Shown: positions 25,680-63,449 of the stretch, in pieces
How the letters are laid out: each line of letters starts with the position of its first letter
How positions within the stretch are numbered: position 1 is the stretch's first letter
Source: Phoronis australis
Taxonomy: Eukaryota; Phoronida; Phoronidae
Assembly (NCBI GenBank): GCA_002633005.1
Contig: NMRA01000160.1
Location: 440,277-504,276 of the forward strand
Direction of reading: 5' to 3'
DNA length: 64,000 bases
Notes under the pieces: generated by a model
What the model saw: the letters and a program-made list of their open reading frames with translations, nothing else
Told to the model about the DNA's origin: nothing
The model's database searches: none
Translations under genes and position numbers: made by a program

Positions 25680-27190
25680 AAATCTTCCATTAGTTCGTAC
25701 AAAATTGTAGCAATTATTGTTTCACTGGATATGCAGTGGACCAAAAATTAAAAGATTAAATGAGATGTACGAATCAATGGAAGAAAAAGGGGAAACCCAA
25801 ATTGAGCTTGCAAAACATACAAACGCACCACAGTATCACACAAAATTCCACCACTTCCAAACCTGGATAGTGACTAATTAGCACATTTCAACACATTAAT
25901 AAGTTCATGATTACATGGCAATAATCAGATACACATTGATTTACTGACTGGATAAATAACAATATTCCAAGACCAATATATACATGTACAAACAATTAAT
26001 GAGGTGAAACTAGTGGTCTGTTACAAGATAAGTAACTCAAGACTCTAGTCAGAAATTTGGTGTCATGATTCACATAAACAGTTACAGGTATGAAAAATAA
26101 TTAAACCTCATTTAAGCAAAAGTAGAATACTCACGCACAACCACTAGTTACTAAAAAAATAACCTATTTCAAGACTGCGATGCACTCATAATAACGTGGC
26201 TAAAACTATATTCAGCAATTTTGAAGTAGGAGAGGCAAGACCAAATTTCTGACTTAAGTCTTATTAAGTCATTTTTCTTGAAACAGACCCCTGTGCCGGG
26301 TTGAATGAAAATCCCCAATAGGAACTCAACTTAATTCCTTTTAAGTCTTCTGCCTGTATGTAACATATAATCTCTGTTACGATCCCCTCTTTGACTCAAA
26401 GCCATTTTCTGATAATTTATCTAAAAATTGCTCCCTATTGATTTCCAAAAATATTGAGAATTAAACAGAGAGTTCACTCTCGGTATGTATGAAAGCCAAA
26501 AATATATTTTGTAATGAAAGTAAAACAGTCCACAAATGTGGTAAATGTTAAGGAATATAGTTGGAACTGTTTCATGCAACCGGGCACTCAGCGATGTTCC
26601 AACAGCTTAAAACCGTTTTGAAGTGACATTGCAGCGACACAATTCATATAACATATGAGTCTATACCAAACTCTAGTCTATTTACATTGGTGACAAACTG
26701 TGATGCAGAGATTAGAGCACTGAACTGATAACCAAAAAGGCCCACAGAAAAATTAGTTATACAACCCTAATTACTGACCACCAGGGGTCCACCAAACAAC
26801 AGTGTTCATTCTTCTAAGAACACTGAAATAACTGTCCGCATAAATAATCCATAAATGAATTGGAACTGGAATGACAAGTCAGTACATGACTACGTACAAA
26901 CGACTAACCCCATCTAGTGTGCCATACCGGAAACAGCCTAATTTCATCCAGCCCATCAAACCAACCTGAGGTGGATCTCTTGCAGAACCAAAATCACATC
27001 TTATGTGAGTACGGGGCGAGTCTGAATTAAGTTAGTTTACATTCAACACTGAAGGCAGGTGCATAGCAGGTTTACGGAGTTCAGCACTTGGTAAACGAGG
27101 ACAAACCTAAGTATTCACATACAGAGTAAGTCGGCACAACCCAGCACTATTTTAAAGATCATCTTCTAAAAAATAATCAGATGGACGTCT
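25680..27190 (-). other. Probable NEDD4 3' UTR
   Basis: About 1.5 kb downstream of the stop codon is AT-rich, free of recognisable repeats and without an ORF. No AATAAA was found on the minus strand; an ATTAAA variant (tttaat on the plus strand at 25669-25674) is the best candidate polyadenylation signal. This assignment is inference from position and composition. Confidence 0.35.
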
Positions 27191-52530
<25,340 letters not shown>

Positions 52531-52620
52531 CCACTTGAAGTCCTCGCTCCTTTTCAGCGAAGATTTGTAAACACCACAGCTCCTGACTTTGGCGTAGAGT
52601 TGAGCTAACGTATGACTTTC
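52531..52620 (-). promoter_or_regulatory. NEDD4 5' UTR/promoter-proximal region
   Basis: This is the sequence directly upstream of the NEDD4 start codon. The 52.3-52.6 kb segment is more GC-rich than its surroundings, as expected near a promoter. No TATA box or defined initiator is obvious. Confidence 0.35.
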
Positions 52621-53569
52621 TTGATATTTTTGAGAGTAACTATATTTGGAAGGAAATGTGGCTGCACGTTCAAATATCTGTTCCTCTGTTCTAAATATTA
52701 CTACAAGGTATGTGTTCTAGACATTTATAAATATACATCGTAACTTTTCCCAAATTGTTGCGAAATCGCGACGGCTACAGCTAAGTTTTGCTGACGTCAT
52801 TTTCAGGGTGTTGGAATCAACACTGGGGAGCTTCATTTTAAACAGAAATGTTTTCATGATATTGACAGGATAACTTTTGCAGTAAATAGCAATTATTTTA
52901 TGCATATATGGGGACATTTTACATTAAATATTTCAAAAATTATATTGTTTTGTAAAAGCAAATTATTTAATTATTAAACTATGATAACCTGCTGAACTAG
53001 CAGACGAAAAAGACTTTCTTGTCACAAATAATATCGGTAAGTCTCGGTAGGTTTTGATTGACTGCTGCGGCAACCGCAGTGTCTATGGCATAGACATCAT
53101 AATACTATACTGTGATTTCTATGATGGTCTGTGGTGTAACTTTTAATTTTTAATCAATCTATTTCGTAATCCTACCCCCATATAAATTATCCGATTATCT
53201 TTAAGTTGAATGATGTGTAAAAACGGCCAGCAGCAGCAACTTTTTGTCGTGTACGAATAGCCTACAGCTGGTGCTCACACTTAGAAATCGAATTTCAAAA
53301 GTTTTGTCGCGTTTTAATTAAATTCAAACACACCATGTGAAAGCTCAAGCGTTCCTCAACGACCCAGCGTGCGACATGTTAGCCTTGGTGCAAAGCTTTG
53401 CGCCGATGCGGGTAAAAAACTTACCAGATAAAACCTGATACAAAATAAGTGTCATTAAAAACTACACATTTCCTTGAGCAAACTAAATTATTGGAAAAAC
53501 AGGCGTTCTTCCGTTATTCTCGCTGTTAAATTGTGGAGCGATCTTCTGTGTCGCCTCTCGGCGCCATAA
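52621..53569. other. No gene recognised
   Basis: About 0.95 kb upstream of NEDD4 of AT-rich sequence without ORF or repeat that I recognise. Confidence 0.5.
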
Positions 53570-55150
53570 AATATTGCGTCACCTATTTGGTCAGTTTCTT
53601 TTTCCATCGATTCTTCAATCAACTGTTGTTCTTTCACGAGGTTGCGTACACGTCACTACAAGTTATCGGAACTGGTTTCACTTCATTATAAGTTTTTAAT
53701 GCAGCAAATCGAATTCCACAACAAATTTTCTGCTGCTGCGAAACCGGCTGTCATCATCTCCCGAGAGACTTATGCAGGGCTCGACATTAACCGTAGTCCG
53801 ACTGCCTGGGACAACCAATTTGCTTGATCTGTCTTTTCTCTCAAGAAAGTTGTCCTACTGAGCACACGCCTACCTGTAGGAATACCTTAGTTCTAAGAGA
53901 TGACCAGCAGCGACCGAGGTACGTAAAAACCCAATCACGTTCAGGATCACGACGCCACTGTATCGTGTGCGCAGGCCGTCGAAGTCCGTTACTTCAGTCC
54001 CGCGACCTATATTTTAACTGATGTGCTTGAAGTCCGACGTCAGTGTATCTCCGTTCGGGTGAAGTCGGTCCTCCGTGCAGTAAGCAACAACTCCTGACTT
54101 TTCCAAAATTTCGATTTTAACCGTCCATGCTCGGCTTATCGCCCACCCCGTTTTTAGATTCCCATTTTAAGCGCCTAGGGCGGTAAGACGCGGACGAATA
54201 CGTTAGTTTGCGTATGGTTTCAGGTCAAGGAGTTCTGATCTTGCATCTGGTAACCAAACCAAACGTCGTGAAATCACGAAGCAACAATATGAAACCAATA
54301 AACGAAAACAGGAATTCATTCCGAAATGAAACTGAGAAAGATTTTGACTGGTTACCATACGGTTTGATAGCGACCAGAAGTAAAATGTGTTGTGTCCCGT
54401 GTGAAAAATACGCCGACGCAAAAAAGTTCATCTGTTGCGTCTGGGTCAGATGTGTTCAGGATCGAAACTGAAAAGTCATGGACAGTCGACGGATCTCTCA
54501 GTAGCTTATAAAATACATTATACAACTGAAATGAAAAGCCAGGGTAAAGTTGTAGCGTGTTCACTGGTGAAATCCAAATCCAAATACCCACTTTAATAAA
54601 CTTCTGCAAAATTTAAATGTCATGTAATATATGCTCTTACACATGTTTATTGATCTTGTGCTAACAGGTATAACGTGCGACATTCACATATGTTTGAAAA
54701 GTATAATTTGAGTTTAATTATCTTTGGACAAGTGTCTTATAGGTCAGGACAAGTAAATTTCATTTCTACTTGTCCCACTGGACAAGTTAAAATAAAAGTT
54801 AATGTCGAAACCTGTTATGTCGCAAAATTTTAGGAAATGGCGCGTGTTCGTGACACAAGCGTACTGTTTTCAAAATCAAGAAATACTTTCATTGTTACAA
54901 AAGAATTACGCAAGAAAATGACGTTTGTTAGATTATTTTTCACTTAAACGGCTGTAACGGGCAAGGTGGGTGTCGCTGATTCACAGAGTTTGCATCAGCT
55001 CTACATGTTGATACAAGTTTCGCGGCGAGGCGACGATCACGGAACTACCCTGGCTGCGTACAATTTAGAGGTCTGTCGTCGCTGAACACACAATGGTACC
55101 TAGCTGTATTTTGACGATAGTCTTCATGCAGTAGCTGGCTGGCTAGCGAC
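53570..55150. repeat. Dispersed duplication, copy 1 (interrupted by an insertion)
   Basis: 53570-53769 and 54815-55150 match 61070-61680 in order (AAGGTTGCGTAC, CATCATCTCCCGA, GTCGCAAAATTTTAGGAAAT, CACTTAAACGGCTG, TAGCTCTACATGTTG-type phrases). The two parts are separated by the 1040-bp element at 53775-54814. No protein is visible. Confidence 0.75.
53775..54814. mobile_element. Non-autonomous transposon with 17-bp terminal inverted repeats
   Basis: Left end CAGGGCTCGACATTAAC; right end is the inverse of CAGGTTTCGACATTAAC (15 of 17 identical). TTATG flanks both sides (53770-53774, 54815-54819). The other copy of the surrounding duplication lacks the insert near 61266. Internal ORFs are below 90 aa with no transposase, so it must have been moved in trans. 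CAG-type ends recall hAT elements, though a 5-bp rather than 8-bp target duplication is what I see. Confidence 0.8.
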
Positions 55151-55780
55151 ATGTTTGACCTGATTCTGATTTTATGTGGTTTTCGGCCTGAACTTGAAAA
55201 AGAGGGCGCTAACGTAAAAAACAGCGAATTGTCGGACGCCTGTCTTTCGTTGGGTTGAGAAGACGTTTTTAATCATATTTAATTGAAGAAGGACTATTTA
55301 AAACCAATGTCATAGGCTCTATTTTAATGACAATATACAATTGTTGTAGACTCGGAAATTGTTTTGGGCAGCCGGTAATTTGGAAAAGAACTTCGGTGTG
55401 CCGTGCTTGGCTCCCGGTCACTTAGGTAATTTTATAAATATTAAAGAACAAAGTTGTGCACTTTGCTGCAATAGACAGGAAAACATAAATGTTATAACGT
55501 TTTCATTTTCAATAATTTTTACTATTATTCGATGCTCGATGTTCATCCGACTAAGGCGTTGCGCGAGTTATTTTCATTCAAAATGGCGGAGTCCGGCTTG
55601 GTAGCGGTGGCACCTGTCTCACATTTTGAGAAATAACCTTGTTTGCGATTAGGACCTTCACATTCCAGTTTCCAAGTGCTATGTGTAAATAATGTGCGCT
55701 TATGTCAATGGAGATAAAAATCACACATTTTCGTTTCTAAGTTCTAATTTACAGAAATATACCAAAGCGACCAGGATAGT
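55151..55780. other. No gene recognised
   Basis: About 0.6 kb with one short plus ORF (55359-55604) lacking any domain. Confidence 0.45.
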
Positions 55781-55906
55781 GTTCAGTAACGCTAGGACCT
55801 CGCTAAAATGTAGGCAAAATCACGTGTTCTCGTTTAAAATACACGGCAATATCTCACGTAATCTCGCGAAGTGTTGCTTTTTAGCGATGCTCTAGCGTTA
55901 TTGAAC
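55781..55906. mobile_element. MITE-like element, full copy
   Basis: 126 bp with terminal inverted repeats of about 27 bp: GTTCAGTAACGCTAGGACCT at the left, and its inverted form ending CTAGCGTTATTGAAC at the right. Core contains CACGTGTTCTCGTTTAAAA. No coding capacity. Confidence 0.7.
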
Positions 55907-57398
55907 TCAATACTCAAATGCTTATAGTGGATTTTCTTCACTCTTGAGTATATCAAAACGAAGGAAGGTGGAGATTTTTTTGCGGACAAAAGCATAAAAT
56001 ATTGGAAACTTGTGTATTTTCCCCGATAGATGCATGTCTAGTAACTAGTGCTGACCGTGTTCCTGAACTATGTCGTCTGTGTCTCAGTAAATGGTGACAT
56101 ACATGTACTATTGCATATGACATTTTGGCGACGAATATAGTCGATGGTTGGAAACTAACGTAAGGGTGGCGCTGGGGAGTAGCCGGTGATATTTCATGAG
56201 AAGAATCGTACGATAACACCATAACCGGTCGAGAATCTGCCGGTTTAGATCAAAGATACCATGTTGTTGTGGTCAATTAAATCACATTAGGTTGCTGATG
56301 TTATCGTTCTCTAGATAATGAGACCATCCTTTCCTCACTGGGGGCGACAACAGCATAGTTTTGAAAGCTTGTAACTATCGAATTTTGAAAAGAAATTTGA
56401 ATTTTACAATTTAAAACGTTTGTTTATTATTGAAATATCTACTATCGCGATTTTCTATTATTAAGCACTGACGTTTATGTGGATAGCATGCATTCCCATA
56501 ACATGTTGAACAAGAATGAACTGGTGGAAACTTATGCCTACTGCAAACACGTTGCAGTACCTCACTTAGTAACAAGGGCATTTCAGCAGCGCGTCGGCAG
56601 TGCTACGCAGTTCATGGTTACGAGTACACGATTGACTGCAAGAACACTAAACTACACGGACAGTTAACAAGTTAGTGTCGAAGGCTGCTAGTGCGACAGG
56701 CAACTTCCAACGACACCGAAGATCTCAGGTCCATGTGTACACGATGAAGCAACTTGAAACGTTGCCGATTCAAAACAGTTTCAACGGAAAACTGTACGCG
56801 ATCCATGCGCAGTCCTAGGGAATGGTCCGAAAACCGTGACACAGAACTTGCACAATTCTATACCAATCGCAAAGCCCTTTACTACACTGGGCTGTTTCGT
56901 TTGGGATAAGTGATTGGCGGTGCTCCTGTTCACTGGTGAGTTGACACCTAAGAATCTCTTCTTCTTCATACTTTCGTGCATCTATACGAGAAGGCGTCCA
57001 CGAGATAAATTTATCTAAAAGTTTTGAAAATAGCGATGCAACTAGACCTATGAGAAACATTGAAACTCCTATTATTACGTCACAAACAATTTCACTCGTC
57101 ATTTCTGTTTCTCCGAAACGTTAACTCTACAGGGATGATAGTAAAGATTCTGCGGACTAAAAACGATTCGAATGTTTGGGAAGGCGGTCCCGAAGTTGCT
57201 ATGTTCAAGGTTTTGCAGCAACTTTGGAACTCTTATTTTCGGTTACCGTTTTACTGTTAGCTTAAGGTTGTAAACAATTCGTGTGGGCAAGGGTTTGAAT
57301 TCCCCTGGATGCTGGCAAACAGTTCCCAATGATTTTCGCCGCACGTGAATGCGACATCCAAGTCTGTCTTTATTTTACCGGCTCTGCTGTTTGTAAAC
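55907..57398. other. Mostly non-coding; two weak ORFs
   Basis: Besides the minus ORF at 56815-57102, a plus stretch at 56479-56667 and a minus ORF at 57257-57457 are open but show no homology that I recognise. The plus acceptor-like CTCTACAG at about 57132 could start an exon upstream of the duplicated exon, but no convincing donor follows. Confidence 0.35.
56815..57102 (-). CDS. Hypothetical small protein with an N-terminal membrane segment (possible exon)
   Basis: I do not recognise this ORF. It is 95 codons from MTSEIVCDVIIGVSMFLIGL. Residues 5-26 form a plausible transmembrane helix, followed by a basic then acidic segment (DARKYEEEE). It could be a first exon or a chance ORF; no polyadenylation signal or neighbouring exon was found. 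Confidence 0.25.
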   Translation of the reverse strand: MTSEIVCDVIIGVSMFLIGLVASLFSKLLDKFISWTPSRIDARKYEEEEILRCQLTSEQEHRQSLIPNETAQCSKGLCDWYRIVQVLCHGFRTIP

Positions 57399-58561
57399 TG
57401 ATCAACCTGCGGCATTAAGCATCCAAGGAAAGAATTAGAACCTGACCATGACGCCATGTGGTCTGAAATTATACACGCCGATAAACCCGAGTCGATCTTT
57501 CAGTTGACTTCTACACTCGAAGAAAAGGAGGCTTTGTTTGGATACATTTTATTGAAAAACAACGATGTTTCAAAGTTAAAATACCCTATATTAAAAGAAA
57601 AAGAACAATGAACTACACGAATGAAAAGATGAAATTAAAAACCTAAATGATTGTATGCGCAAAGACGCAAGTTCATACACGTGTCTTGCATATCAAAATC
57701 GCACAGATGCAACGTATTCTTCGTCACACTCTTTCGACGTATTTCTGTATTTTTTCTTTATTTTTTTCTTTTGACGTAACTTTCAATAATTACAGGCCGT
57801 ATTGATTGTAATAGGGAAGACCTCGGTCAAGTTTCTTGCGTATGAATGTGACGACTGCCTTGTGTTTGCAAAACAGTTCCTGGAATACCTGCAACAACCA
57901 AGTAAAGAAGTTGCTGATCCTCTGTGTTCACAGGCTGGCTTATTAAAATGAATGTATATGTCCTGCTATGAGTTGCGCCTGCCCATAGTACTCAGTTTGG
58001 AATTACTCCAGATTGAAACTCTGCTGGTGTGCAGCGTCCTAGACAAATGACGAATTGAAGATTCAATTTGTCAAATCTGTGATTTTCTTCATGGGCTTCA
58101 TATTGGATAACAAGAATAATAGTGTTGAAAGTTCTAGCAAAAAGCTTTTCTCCTTCACCACCAGTCTCGCTCCATTCTTGAGATAAGTCGCACAAATCAC
58201 GTGATTTGCGATAAGATCAATTGTGTAACGCGCGATGTCTTCCGTCGTTTTGTTTGAAAAAGTTGTCTTAAAATGTCATTTGTGGTCGTCGCTTGGAGTA
58301 GACAAAAATTATACGTCACAAGCTCGTTTCCAGGGACGAAAAGGAGTCCAGAGGTTGGCGTAAAGAAGCCATTTTTAGGATTAGAATAGTGCTACAAAAC
58401 AATATAAGAGAATAGTAAATAGTATGGAAAAGTAATATTATCTCTGAAATGATGGGCAATGGCAAACTGGAACACATAGCAACAATAAAAGCTTGATAAA
58501 GGATGGAGTGGGGAAAAATGTGAGAGAGAAGTCACACGGATCAATCAGATGAATCATGCAG
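57399..58561 (+). repeat. Direct tandem duplication, unit A (about 1.16 kb)
   Basis: Begins at TGATCAACCTGCGGCATTAA, where the junction phrase TGATCAACC also starts unit B, and ends near ATGAATCATGCAGTG. It is roughly 90% identical to unit B by eye, with several small indels. It contains the 51-codon candidate exon at 57796-57951. Confidence 0.85.
57796..57951 (+). CDS. Candidate terminal exon of an unrecognised gene, copy A (51 codons)
   Basis: A pyrimidine-rich tract and ATTACAG acceptor precede an open frame beginning AVLIVIGKTSVKFLAYECDD and ending SQAGLLK, then TGA. An in-frame TAA lies just upstream of the acceptor, so any coding use needs splicing from an upstream exon, which I did not find. 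The helix-like segment CLVFAKQFLEYLQQ is amphipathic. The frame is kept without indels in copy B. Function unknown. Confidence 0.4.
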   Translation, partial: AVLIVIGKTSVKFLAYECDDCLVFAKQFLEYLQQPSKEVADPLCSQAGLLK

Positions 58562-58563
58562 TG

Positions 58564-59741
58564 CTGATCAACCGGGGGTATTAAGCATCCAAGGAACGGT
58601 GAATTGGAAGCTGGTCATGACGTCGTAGGGTCCGAAATTATACACGCCAATAAACGCTTTGAAGTCCACGTGAGTCGATCTTTCAGTTGACTTGTTGACT
58701 CAAAGAAAAGGAGGCATTTTTAATGCGACACTTTGTTTGGATACATTTTATTGAAAAACGACGATGTTTCAAAGTTAAACACCCTATATCGACAGAAAAT
58801 AACAACGAACTGCACGAATGAAAAGATGAAATTAAAAACCTAACTGATTGTGTGCGCAAAAATGCACGTTCATACACGTGTCCTGCATATCAAAATCGCA
58901 CAGATGCAACTTATTCTTCGTCTCACTCTTTCGACGTATTTCTGTATTTTTTCTTTATTTTTTCTTTTGACGTAACTTTAAACAATTTCAGGACGTGTTG
59001 GTTGTAACAGGGAAAACCTCGGTCCAGTTTCTTGCGTATGAATGTCACGACTGCCTTGAGTTAGCAAAACAGTTCCTGGAATACGTGCAACAAGCAAGTA
59101 GAGAAGTTGCTGATCCTCTGTTTTCACAGGCTGGTTTATTAAAATGAAGGTATATGTCCTGCTATGAGTTGCGCCTGCCCATCGTACTCAGTTTGGAATT
59201 ACTCCAGATTGAAACGCTGCTGGTGTGCAGCGTCCTAGACAAGTGACGAATTGAAGATTCACTTTGACAAACTCTGTGATTTTCTTGATGGGCTTCAAAT
59301 TGGATAACAAGCAACAATAGTGTTGAAAGTTCTAGCAAAAAGCTTTTCTCCGTAACCACCAGTCTCGCTCCATTCTTGAGATAAGTCGCACAAATCACGT
59401 GACTTTCGATGAGATCGGTAGTGTAAAACCGCGATATCTTCCATCGTTTTATTTGAAAAAGTTGTCTTAAAATGTCATATATGATTGACGCATGGACTAG
59501 ACAAAAATCATGCGTCGCAAGATCGTTTCCAGGAACGAAAGGGAGTCCAGAGGTTGGCGTAAAGAAGCCATTTTTACGACTAGAATAGTGGTACAAAACA
59601 ATATATAGTACGGTAAAGTAATTATCTCTGAAAAGATGGGTAATGGAATACCGCAACACAGGAACAAGAAAGGTTTGATAAAGGATGGAGTGGGAGAAAA
59701 TGTGAGAGAGAAGTCGCACGGATCAATGAATCATGCAGTGA
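58564..59741 (+). repeat. Direct tandem duplication, unit B (about 1.18 kb)
   Basis: Follows unit A almost without spacer and is colinear with it. It contains the candidate exon copy at 58992-59147 and ends at ATGAATCATGCAGTG. Offsets between matching points vary from 1166 to 1196 because of indels. Confidence 0.85.
58992..59147 (+). CDS. Candidate terminal exon of an unrecognised gene, copy B (51 codons)
   Basis: Same length, acceptor position and stop as copy A: begins DVLVVTGKTSVQFLAYECHD, ends SQAGLLK. Of 14 codons that differ, 11 change the amino acid and 3 are silent. It could act as an alternative last exon, or both copies may be relics. Confidence 0.4.
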   Translation, partial: DVLVVTGKTSVQFLAYECHDCLELAKQFLEYVQQASREVADPLFSQAGLLK

Positions 59742-61069
59742 AGCATGATGTAGTAAAAACAAAGAAATTCCTAAAAGCTCGTGGCAATCATCGGCCTGCA
59801 AGAGCCGAGAGCTTATAAGATAAGACTCGAGACCAGTCAGTAGTCTAAGCCAACAAGGAGGCTGGTAACAACTGTCCTGCACATAAGAAATTAATGTAGG
59901 GACCAGCCCAAACGAGAGAAAAAGCAGTCTAGTAGGGAGAGTCCAGTTGCTTACATAAATATATTTATAAGGGAAATACCGTTTATTGCCACTCACATCG
60001 TTATTATTGAGTTTAATGGGGTTGTCTGTCTGGCGGGTACAATTTTTAACTGGACCGGCCAGTCAGCCAAGCAGACATTCTAGAAAATTACGAGTATTCT
60101 ATCCAAGCCGGATTACAGTATTTGCCAGATACGCCCGAAATTCAACGTACTATGCAGCCACGATGTCTCGTTGAGAGAAACTCACTCAAATTCAAAGGCA
60201 GTTTCGAACTGTTAAGGATAACTAATGAAACCATACCACAGCATGAGAAGTCTGATTTGTCAAAAAAACGTCATCCAGCCTCTTCCCTAGCAAGATAATA
60301 TTCAATGTGACAATTCTTCACCGAAATCACGTCATGTATTGGGGGGGGGGGTCTTAACGAAATGAGAAATCGTCCTCCACTGTACATGCGGCTAGTAAGC
60401 AATTGTAACAGGCACATGTCTGCGATTATACTTAGCCTCACTCTTCACCCTTCTTCTCCAACGCAATCTTTCTCATCACCGAGTCACAGATCCCTCTAAA
60501 CTACTCAAAAAGGCTAATGTAAGCCTACATTTTGTTTCAGCCTCTAATATCCAGCCTAATTTCTACTAGTACTTTTTGTTAAGAACTCCTTTATAGTTTG
60601 GTGAAAAAAACCGACTCGACGTTTTTAAGAAAAAAGATAGGAGTCACAAAATGAATGGCTTAAGCAATTATACGTTGTTCGAGAAAGATATAAGTTTCGT
60701 TTTAAATGTTAAACGGCATTTCGTCTACTTTCACGAGCTAAGGCCTTGGAATGAGGGTGGCCTCTTCAGTGATAGCACTGCTTTTCAAGAGGGCCCTGCT
60801 ACTGGATTAGTACCTTAAAAGGGCGCTGTAGTAAAAATAATGGAGCAGTTAACCGGTTCCAACATACAAATAAATCTCACATTTGCCCGAGTTGCGCGCT
60901 AAACAAAACCTCAGTCATAGTTACTGTCAAAAGACTGAAACCCTGACAGCAATCGCCGATTGGCTGATATGTCAGTGACGTGGCTGGTGGGGCCTCGACT
61001 GCTTATCGCATATTGCTGTGCCATATTGTTAAGAGTTTAATACATTTTGAGTTGGCTTTTGGCGATTAC
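59742..61069. other. No gene recognised
   Basis: 1.3 kb without a supported ORF. Contains a poly-G run at about 60340 and the small palindromic ACTGGACCGGCCAGT at about 60049-60063. Confidence 0.5.
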
Positions 61070-61680
61070 GTCACCTGACCATGACCATCTTCTTTTCTCC
61101 CGAATCTGTTATCAACTGTTCTTCGCTGTCGGCACAAGGTTGCGTACTTGTCACAACAAATTAGCGGAACTTATTTCATTTTGTTACAAATTTCTAGTAT
61201 TATAATACCAGCAAACCGAATTTTATAACAAACCTTGCTGCTGCGAAGCTGTCGTCATCTCCCGAAATACGTCGCAAAATTTTAGGAAATGGCGCGTGCG
61301 CCTTGTCACGAGCGTGTTGTTGTGAAACGGACGACACACTTTTCTTTGTTACAAAAGGCGGCGAATTGTGCTAGAAAATGACGTTGATTTGATTGCGTTC
61401 CACTTAAACGGCTGCAACGAAAAAAGTAAGTGTCGAATGACTACCAGATTTTGCATGCACCCCGCCCGTCCGTTAGCTCTACATGTTGGTGTAAGTTTTA
61501 CGACGAGGTGACGAGCATAAGTTAACTATACCGGGTAGTCAACAGCTGTGTGAAATTTCGGGGTCTAACGGACCTCAACACATTGTGGTACGATAGTCTT
61601 CATACAGCAATAGTCGGTAACTAACCAATCCTTTAAGTTTACAGAGCTGAGTATTGGCTGGCAGCTGGCTGCCAGGCGAG
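61070..61680. repeat. Dispersed duplication, copy 2 (uninterrupted)
   Basis: Matches 53570-53769 plus 54815-55150, and preserves the empty target site near CCCGAAATACGTCGCAAAAT (61261-61280). Confidence 0.75.
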
Positions 61681-63449
61681 AGTAAATTTCGTCTGACGAT
61701 GATGAAGACTGGGTATCACTTTGTGATGCCTCGTCTCAAACATGTATCCCTGATTACCGGCCATTTTACACTAAAATTTCTTATTCCAACAATTTGAAGA
61801 ACGCCACTTGACTGCACTCTAAAACAAGACACTGACTTTATCCCCACCAAAAATGTCACGAGAAGCAGCGCTCCAAGCGGATGGCTTTTAGCTTTGTTAG
61901 AGAATATAAGTTTATTATTTGCTGTTGAATTATTTGTGAAATTAATCGACATCTCATAGAAAGCTATGCAAAATTTATTCAGAATAAAATACAGTTCCCT
62001 TTCTGTCTTTGATACAAATGTATCTGTCGAGTGACCATCCCTGCTTTTGATAACTGGGCTTCACATATCCTTCCTCCCTTGCTAAAAATGCGTAGGTTAT
62101 TTGTGTAAAGTAAACCGTAGGCTTAAAGTTTCGATTGTGCGCACGTAGTGACTTTATCACTACATGTATTTCATATGTCACTGCTGGATTTGGATACATT
62201 TGAGCACCTACCTCTTCTCTCTTTCAAGCCTGCATTTATTAGAAGATATGGCGACAGGGCTTCATGTCATCGGTGAAGGTAATGGCATCAAAGGTACGAA
62301 GGTTTTTTTGTCAAGTAATATTTCAGAGATGGATAGTCTGAATAAGTGTATGAGGCATGTAGTGATTCCCGCAATAGTCCTCAGATGCGGAGCACTCGGC
62401 ACTATAGCTCTTATTATTCAACTTAATTTTGCAAGTAGACATTTTGCGGACAGTATTTCGCAAGTGTTGGTGATGCATTTAGTCTCTTTGGTGTCTATCC
62501 TTATGCAGTCAGTGTCGTTTCTACACAGACGGATTTAGGGAGCCCAAAGTTGTGCAAGCATTTTTATTTTGAAGCTGTGGTTGGTCCACCCTTGCGACAT
62601 TCGGAATCCACCCAGTGCTGTGGTGGGGCGTAGGCTCAGCCAACCATGTTTTGGCATTTGAACGTAGCGCCTACGCATCGTAAGTTACTTTCAGTGCTCA
62701 AGGTGATACGGTGGGCTTTGGGTGCCTACTTACCACTAATTTTACCACTACACCACTGAATCCACCAGACATCCTCGTAACGTACGATAGATGTATGGAT
62801 TATTTATTTGGTGCTATATATCTTTTATGAAAAAATAAAAATGCCCTTGCCCATCATAGTGTGTCCTAAATTGGCGAATTTTTGTTCTCGTGATTCTTAA
62901 AGCGTGTTATTTTGATCCAAAAAATCTTGTATTAGCCGATAAGAATTTCTAACAGTTGACAAGTGAAATCTATAACAATTGTTAATGTTTGATACATGTA
63001 TTTTTCAATGGCAGAATAGTTCCAAACACTTGTGCTAATCAGAATTGTTGTAATTTTCCATCTGGGCTATAAAAGGCTTGCTTGATTTTGACATTGACTA
63101 TTGAAATATTTTATAGGGGCATTTCGCGTTTTTATTTAACAGTTGGTGAGTTCTTAACCGAAGCGTTTTGGTATTAAAAAAATACCTCGTACAGTACGTA
63201 CTCGTAATTTTGCGGTTGGCCAACCCGAAGAATAGGCGGTGGGCCAGGATTTGTAGGGCTTCTAGAAAATGATTTTGTGAGTACTTTAGGGGGGCAATTT
63301 TAAGTCGCTGATGTTTCTGGTAACAGAAGTGGAGCCATATTACTACGGGCCTCAGGAATATGTTATCAGACCGATTCTATGAAAGCGAACGGTCTAATTC
63401 GATTTACGTTTTTAACCAGCTAAACAGGGCAAAATGGAACTTCGATAAC
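61681..63449. other. No gene recognised; possible first exon near 62248
   Basis: The plus ORF at 62164-62538 (124 aa) includes ATGGCGACAGG at 62248 and GT donors soon after (GGTAATG, GGTACGAAG), so it might hold a first exon of a gene continuing past the window. Codon content further on looks random. A short segment at 62825-62895 matches 46270-46340. Confidence 0.3.

Noticed and set aside
59162-59719. Longest ORF in the window, 185 aa on the minus strand
   Set aside because: It lies in unit B of the tandem duplication; the same frame in unit A is broken by a 1-nt deletion and a stop. Changes between units hit all codon positions, so there is no sign of selection on this frame.
62164-62538. 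124-aa plus ORF as a complete gene
   Set aside because: No recognised homology and the second half looks random; at most a short first exon might lie near 62248.
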